From positions 4,270,501 to 4,334,500 of the forward strand of contig NZ_CP061336.1 in the NCBI RefSeq assembly GCF_005473905.2: a DNA stretch of 64,000 nt, written 5' to 3'. Positions within the stretch are counted from its first letter, which is position 1. Each line of letters starts with the position of its first letter. The notes below the pieces were generated by a model, which had not been told where the DNA came from, searched no databases, and worked only from the letters and a program-made list of their open reading frames with translations. Below, piece after piece: positions 61,651 to 64,000 of the stretch. This DNA is from Ruminiclostridium herbifermentans. Lineage in GTDB: Bacteria > Bacillota > Clostridia > Acetivibrionales > DSM-1351. The position numbers and the translations under genes are program-made.

Positions 61651-64000
61651 ATAATTCCAGCATCTTCTGAAGTACTGTTGCAAACTGTCCCCTGTTAATT
61701 TCTTGTGCAGGATAAAATCTGCTGCTGGAATCGAGAGTCATCAACCCCATTTTTAAACTCAAATAAACCGGAATTGCATATCTTTCAGCTATATCCTTGT
61801 CATCCTTAATTGCTTTATTATACGAAGCTTTTAGCTTATTGTAATCGGCACCTGTCCTGAGACAATACAGCTTAATTATAATAGCAGCAGCCTCTTGCCT
61901 TGTAATATTTCTATTAACATTTGTGATGTTTATCAATTTATCAATTCCATATGTTTTCGCTTTAGTCTTAATATCAGTTTGCTTATCAACTGTTGTTTCT
62001 ACAATTAATTCATACAACAAAATACTCTCTTTAACAGTTATTTTTAATTCTGAATTAAAGGAAGTTTCTATTCCTGGGAACACAGCAGCCAAGTCATAAT
62101 TTGCTGCAAGCTTTGCTATATAAGGCTTAGCAGCACTATCATTTGAAACAGTAGCCGAAACATCCTTTAAAGAAAGAACCACATATTTTCCTGGGCTATT
62201 TACAAAGTAGCTTAAGTAACCACCATCGTGTTTTAAATTCTGTGTCAGCTTCTGCCAGCTTGCAGAATTACCATACACTACATATGGATTTGTAATTGAT
62301 TCAGATTTATAAGGCATCCTTACACCTAATGGCGAACTGAATTTTGAAATATTATAAGTCTTAGTAAGCACACCCTCTTTGTAACCCACACCTTCTAATG
62401 TATCTTCTAAGTAATATGACAATTCACTCTTTACTTCATCATAGAGTTTATTCAAATATTCCATAACTTCTGAATCTTTAACGTTTCCTTGAGTCTTGGT
62501 ATTATTTGGATTCTTTATGATATCCACCTTTTTTTGAACAAGCCCTGTCTTATCATTATACAGTTGATTCTTGATTAGTTCATTTATCGCATCATTTGTC
62601 ATTGTGCTTGCAACAGCCTGAGCAGACAAGACATTCATTTTCGATGCAATTGCAGTATTTGCAGGTATACTTGGCTGAGCACTTGTGCTCTGAGTATTAT
62701 TGAGTTTTAAGAATACATCTTTAGCATCATCACTTTTAGTCTTTTCATCACCCTCTAGTGCACTCTTAAACTCCTTCATATTATCAGTATCAAAGGTACC
62801 TGGTCGTATTGTGTATTCAACATCCTTACATTTAATTATCACACTTTTATCATTGCTCTTAATAGCATCTAGAATATCCTTTGCTAAATAAATCTCATCC
62901 TTATATATATAGCTTGGACTATTAGATATATCTATTGTACAAGTAAATCTACCCGCCTGTTCAAGTAAGTCCTTGACTTTATCATCTCTAACATATATTT
63001 TATTTGTTACTCCATTACCGGAGCCAATTTCCCAGTAAGGCTCCTGTTCAAGCTTTTCAATCAAATCTAGGAATTTAGCAGTTACATTTGTATTTTTATC
63101 TTCCTTGTCATAGTCATCTTGATTAAACTCTGTTCTAGTCTCCACAGGCCCCACATATTTTGAAGGTGTAACTGCTGATAAGTTTGAGGAATCAGTTTTA
63201 ACTGCTCTGACCTTTATATAATACCTTGTATTAGGTTTTAAAGGTAAATGCTCCACAGACCCATCAGGTAATATAGTGGGAACTAGTTTTATTCTTGCAT
63301 TATATGTATAGTAGTTAGTATTTAACTGGCTGTTCTGTTTTTCAATATAATATGGATAAGTATGTGTTGATATATCAACATACTTCTCTAAATCAACATC
63401 GTTATCCAATACAGCATAATTGCTGTCATCAGCAGTTTTAATGGCAATCTCATAGCCAGAGTATGCGTCTATTGCATTGCCTTGCCATTTTAAGTCTATT
63501 TCATAATAGTCATTTCTTGTTTTTAGTCTGAGATTACTAATGTTTTCATTGTTAGTCATTCTTATGATCTTTATATCATAGGTTGTATCTGGCTTAAGTT
63601 CAAACAATCTACCATAATACACACTTTCGTCCTTAACTATTTTATAGTCTGCCTTAGGAAGTGTGATATAATTGCTTTCATTGGATTTCTTCAGCAGTAT
63701 GGAATAATTGTCAGTTGTCATTCCAGGAGTAGTATCAAACCAATAGAAAGCTAATTCACAGTCGTTTACAACTTGCAGATTTGAAGGGCTTTCAATTAGT
63801 GATGTAGTTACTGGAATTGATACCCATACACTACTTTTTGTACCTGAAGCACTTACAATTTCAGCTCTAATAGTAAAGTAATAAATTTTGTTTGGATATA
63901 GCCATGTGTCTATAGTATATCTGCATTTTTTTGTTACACTGTTATATTCAAAATTTGCTGGCAAAGGATCAACATTAGGATTTAATGTTAATTTTGATTC
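61649..64000 (-). CDS. Large secreted FN3/SLH protein, 5' part outside the window
   Basis: The frame is open to the right edge (784 codons seen). The first in-frame start-like codon, a TTG at 63964, lies inside an FN3 module and lacks a ribosome site, so the gene begins beyond the window. Two to three FN3-like modules (YPNKIYYFTIRAEIV; LKPDTTYDIKIIRMT; LKPNTRYYIKVRAVK) are followed by a middle domain with a run ISNSPSYIYKDEIYLAKDI and then SLH-like repeats at the end (NITRQEAAAIIIKLYCLRTG, EINRGQFATVLQKMLEL). It closely resembles the next gene, so the two arose by duplication. Confidence 0.85.
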   Translation of the reverse strand, partial: ESKLTLNPNVDPLPANFEYNSVTKKCRYTIDTWLYPNKIYYFTIRAEIVSASGTKSSVWVSIPVTTSLIESPSNLQVVNDCELAFYWFDTTPGMTTDNYSILLKKSNESNYITLPKADYKIVKDESVYYGRLFELKPDTTYDIKIIRMTNNENISNLRLKTRNDYYEIDLKWQGNAIDAYSGYEIAIKTADDSNYAVLDNDVDLEKYVDISTHTYPYYIEKQNSQLNTNYYTYNARIKLVPTILPDGSVEHLPLKPNTRYYIKVRAVKTDSSNLSAVTPSKYVGPVETRTEFNQDDYDKEDKNTNVTAKFLDLIEKLEQEPYWEIGSGNGVTNKIYVRDDKVKDLLEQAGRFTCTIDISNSPSYIYKDEIYLAKDILDAIKSNDKSVIIKCKDVEYTIRPGTFDTDNMKEFKSALEGDEKTKSDDAKDVFLKLNNTQSTSAQPSIPANTAIASKMNVLSAQAVASTMTNDAINELIKNQLYNDKTGLVQKKVDIIKNPNNTKTQGNVKDSEVMEYLNKLYDEVKSELSYYLEDTLEGVGYKEGVLTKTYNISKFSSPLGVRMPYKSESITNPYVVYGNSASWQKLTQNLKHDGGYLSYFVNSPGKYVVLSLKDVSATVSNDSAAKPYIAKLAANYDLAAVFPGIETSFNSELKITVKESILLYELIVETTVDKQTDIKTKAKTYGIDKLINITNVNRNITRQEAAAIIIKLYCLRTGADYNKLKASYNKAIKDDKDIAERYAIPVYLSLKMGLMTLDSSSRFYPAQEINRGQFATVLQKMLEL

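Noticed and set aside
1-64000. tRNA or rRNA genes
   Set aside because: I scanned the gaps by eye and saw no cloverleaf with CCA-type end or rRNA-like GC-rich block; a covariance scan would be the proper test.

Overview
The window is AT-rich DNA from a spore-forming, Gram-positive member of the Clostridia. The evidence is a spoIIQ-spoIID-murA-ywmB block, many S-layer-homology (SLH) proteins, strong GGAGG ribosome sites, frequent TTG/GTG starts and many Rho-independent terminators. I cannot name the species from sequence alone. Almost everything is on the minus strand, so reading runs from high to low coordinates; only a Sir2 deacetylase, a beta-helix protein and a chemotaxis receptor (41.7-47.1 kb) are on the plus strand.

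Layout in transcription order. (1) 64.0-56.6 kb: three secreted proteins with fibronectin-III-like and/or SLH modules; the first is cut by the window edge. (2) 56.2-47.2 kb: core genes ywmB, murA, spoIID, spoIIQ, ddl, a DUF1934 protein and argS. (3) 47.1-41.7 kb: plus-strand island. (4) 40.7-34.4 kb: two large SLH proteins and a CtpA-type S41 protease. (5) 33.6-20.8 kb: a LoaP-type NusG paralogue, a ~500-nt leader rich in hairpins, then an exopolysaccharide locus (Wzz-like modulator, BY-kinase, UDP-sugar dehydrogenase, beta-helix protein, acyltransferase, O-antigen ligase/polymerase, epimerase, flippase, pyruvyl transferase, glycosyltransferase). (6) 20.1-8.5 kb: a secreted protein of unknown role, then a RiPP-like (ribosomally made, modified peptide) module: radical SAM protein, glycosyltransferase, nucleotidyltransferase, PqqD-like carrier/RRE, SPASM radical SAM enzyme, two tandem precursor-like peptides, HprK-like kinase, S26-type peptidase and ABC exporter. 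(7) 8.3-1 kb: a second polysaccharide block (CpsB phosphatase, priming sugar transferase, Wzz-like protein, glycosyltransferases, EpsG-type polymerase, partial pyruvyl transferase).

The most novel part is the peptide module. Two tiny genes at 12,239-12,385 and 12,070-12,201 share a leader-like N-terminus with a YxxP motif and the string NLRVEER, then diverge into C-termini that each carry two cysteines. YxxP is the motif bound by PqqD-like recognition elements in lasso-peptide systems. The accessory set (HprK-like kinase, nucleotidyltransferase, PqqD-like protein, ABC exporter) is also lasso-like, yet no lasso cyclase or transglutaminase-type protease is present. SPASM radical SAM chemistry appears to take their place.

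The second theme is dispersed palindromic DNA. A ~240-bp long palindrome occurs as an inverted pair at 13.66 and 20.56 kb, with a fragment at 35.97 kb. A two-hairpin element with a conserved CACCATGT loop occurs at 1.2, 14.0, 20.1-20.5 and 41.6 kb, with paired base changes in the stems and one copy nested in another. A third family related to the hairpin CAACTTTCC...GGAAAGTTG is scattered at 1.1, 41.5, 43.1, 45.0, 49.5, 53.7 and 56.5 kb, and in one place forms a terminator.
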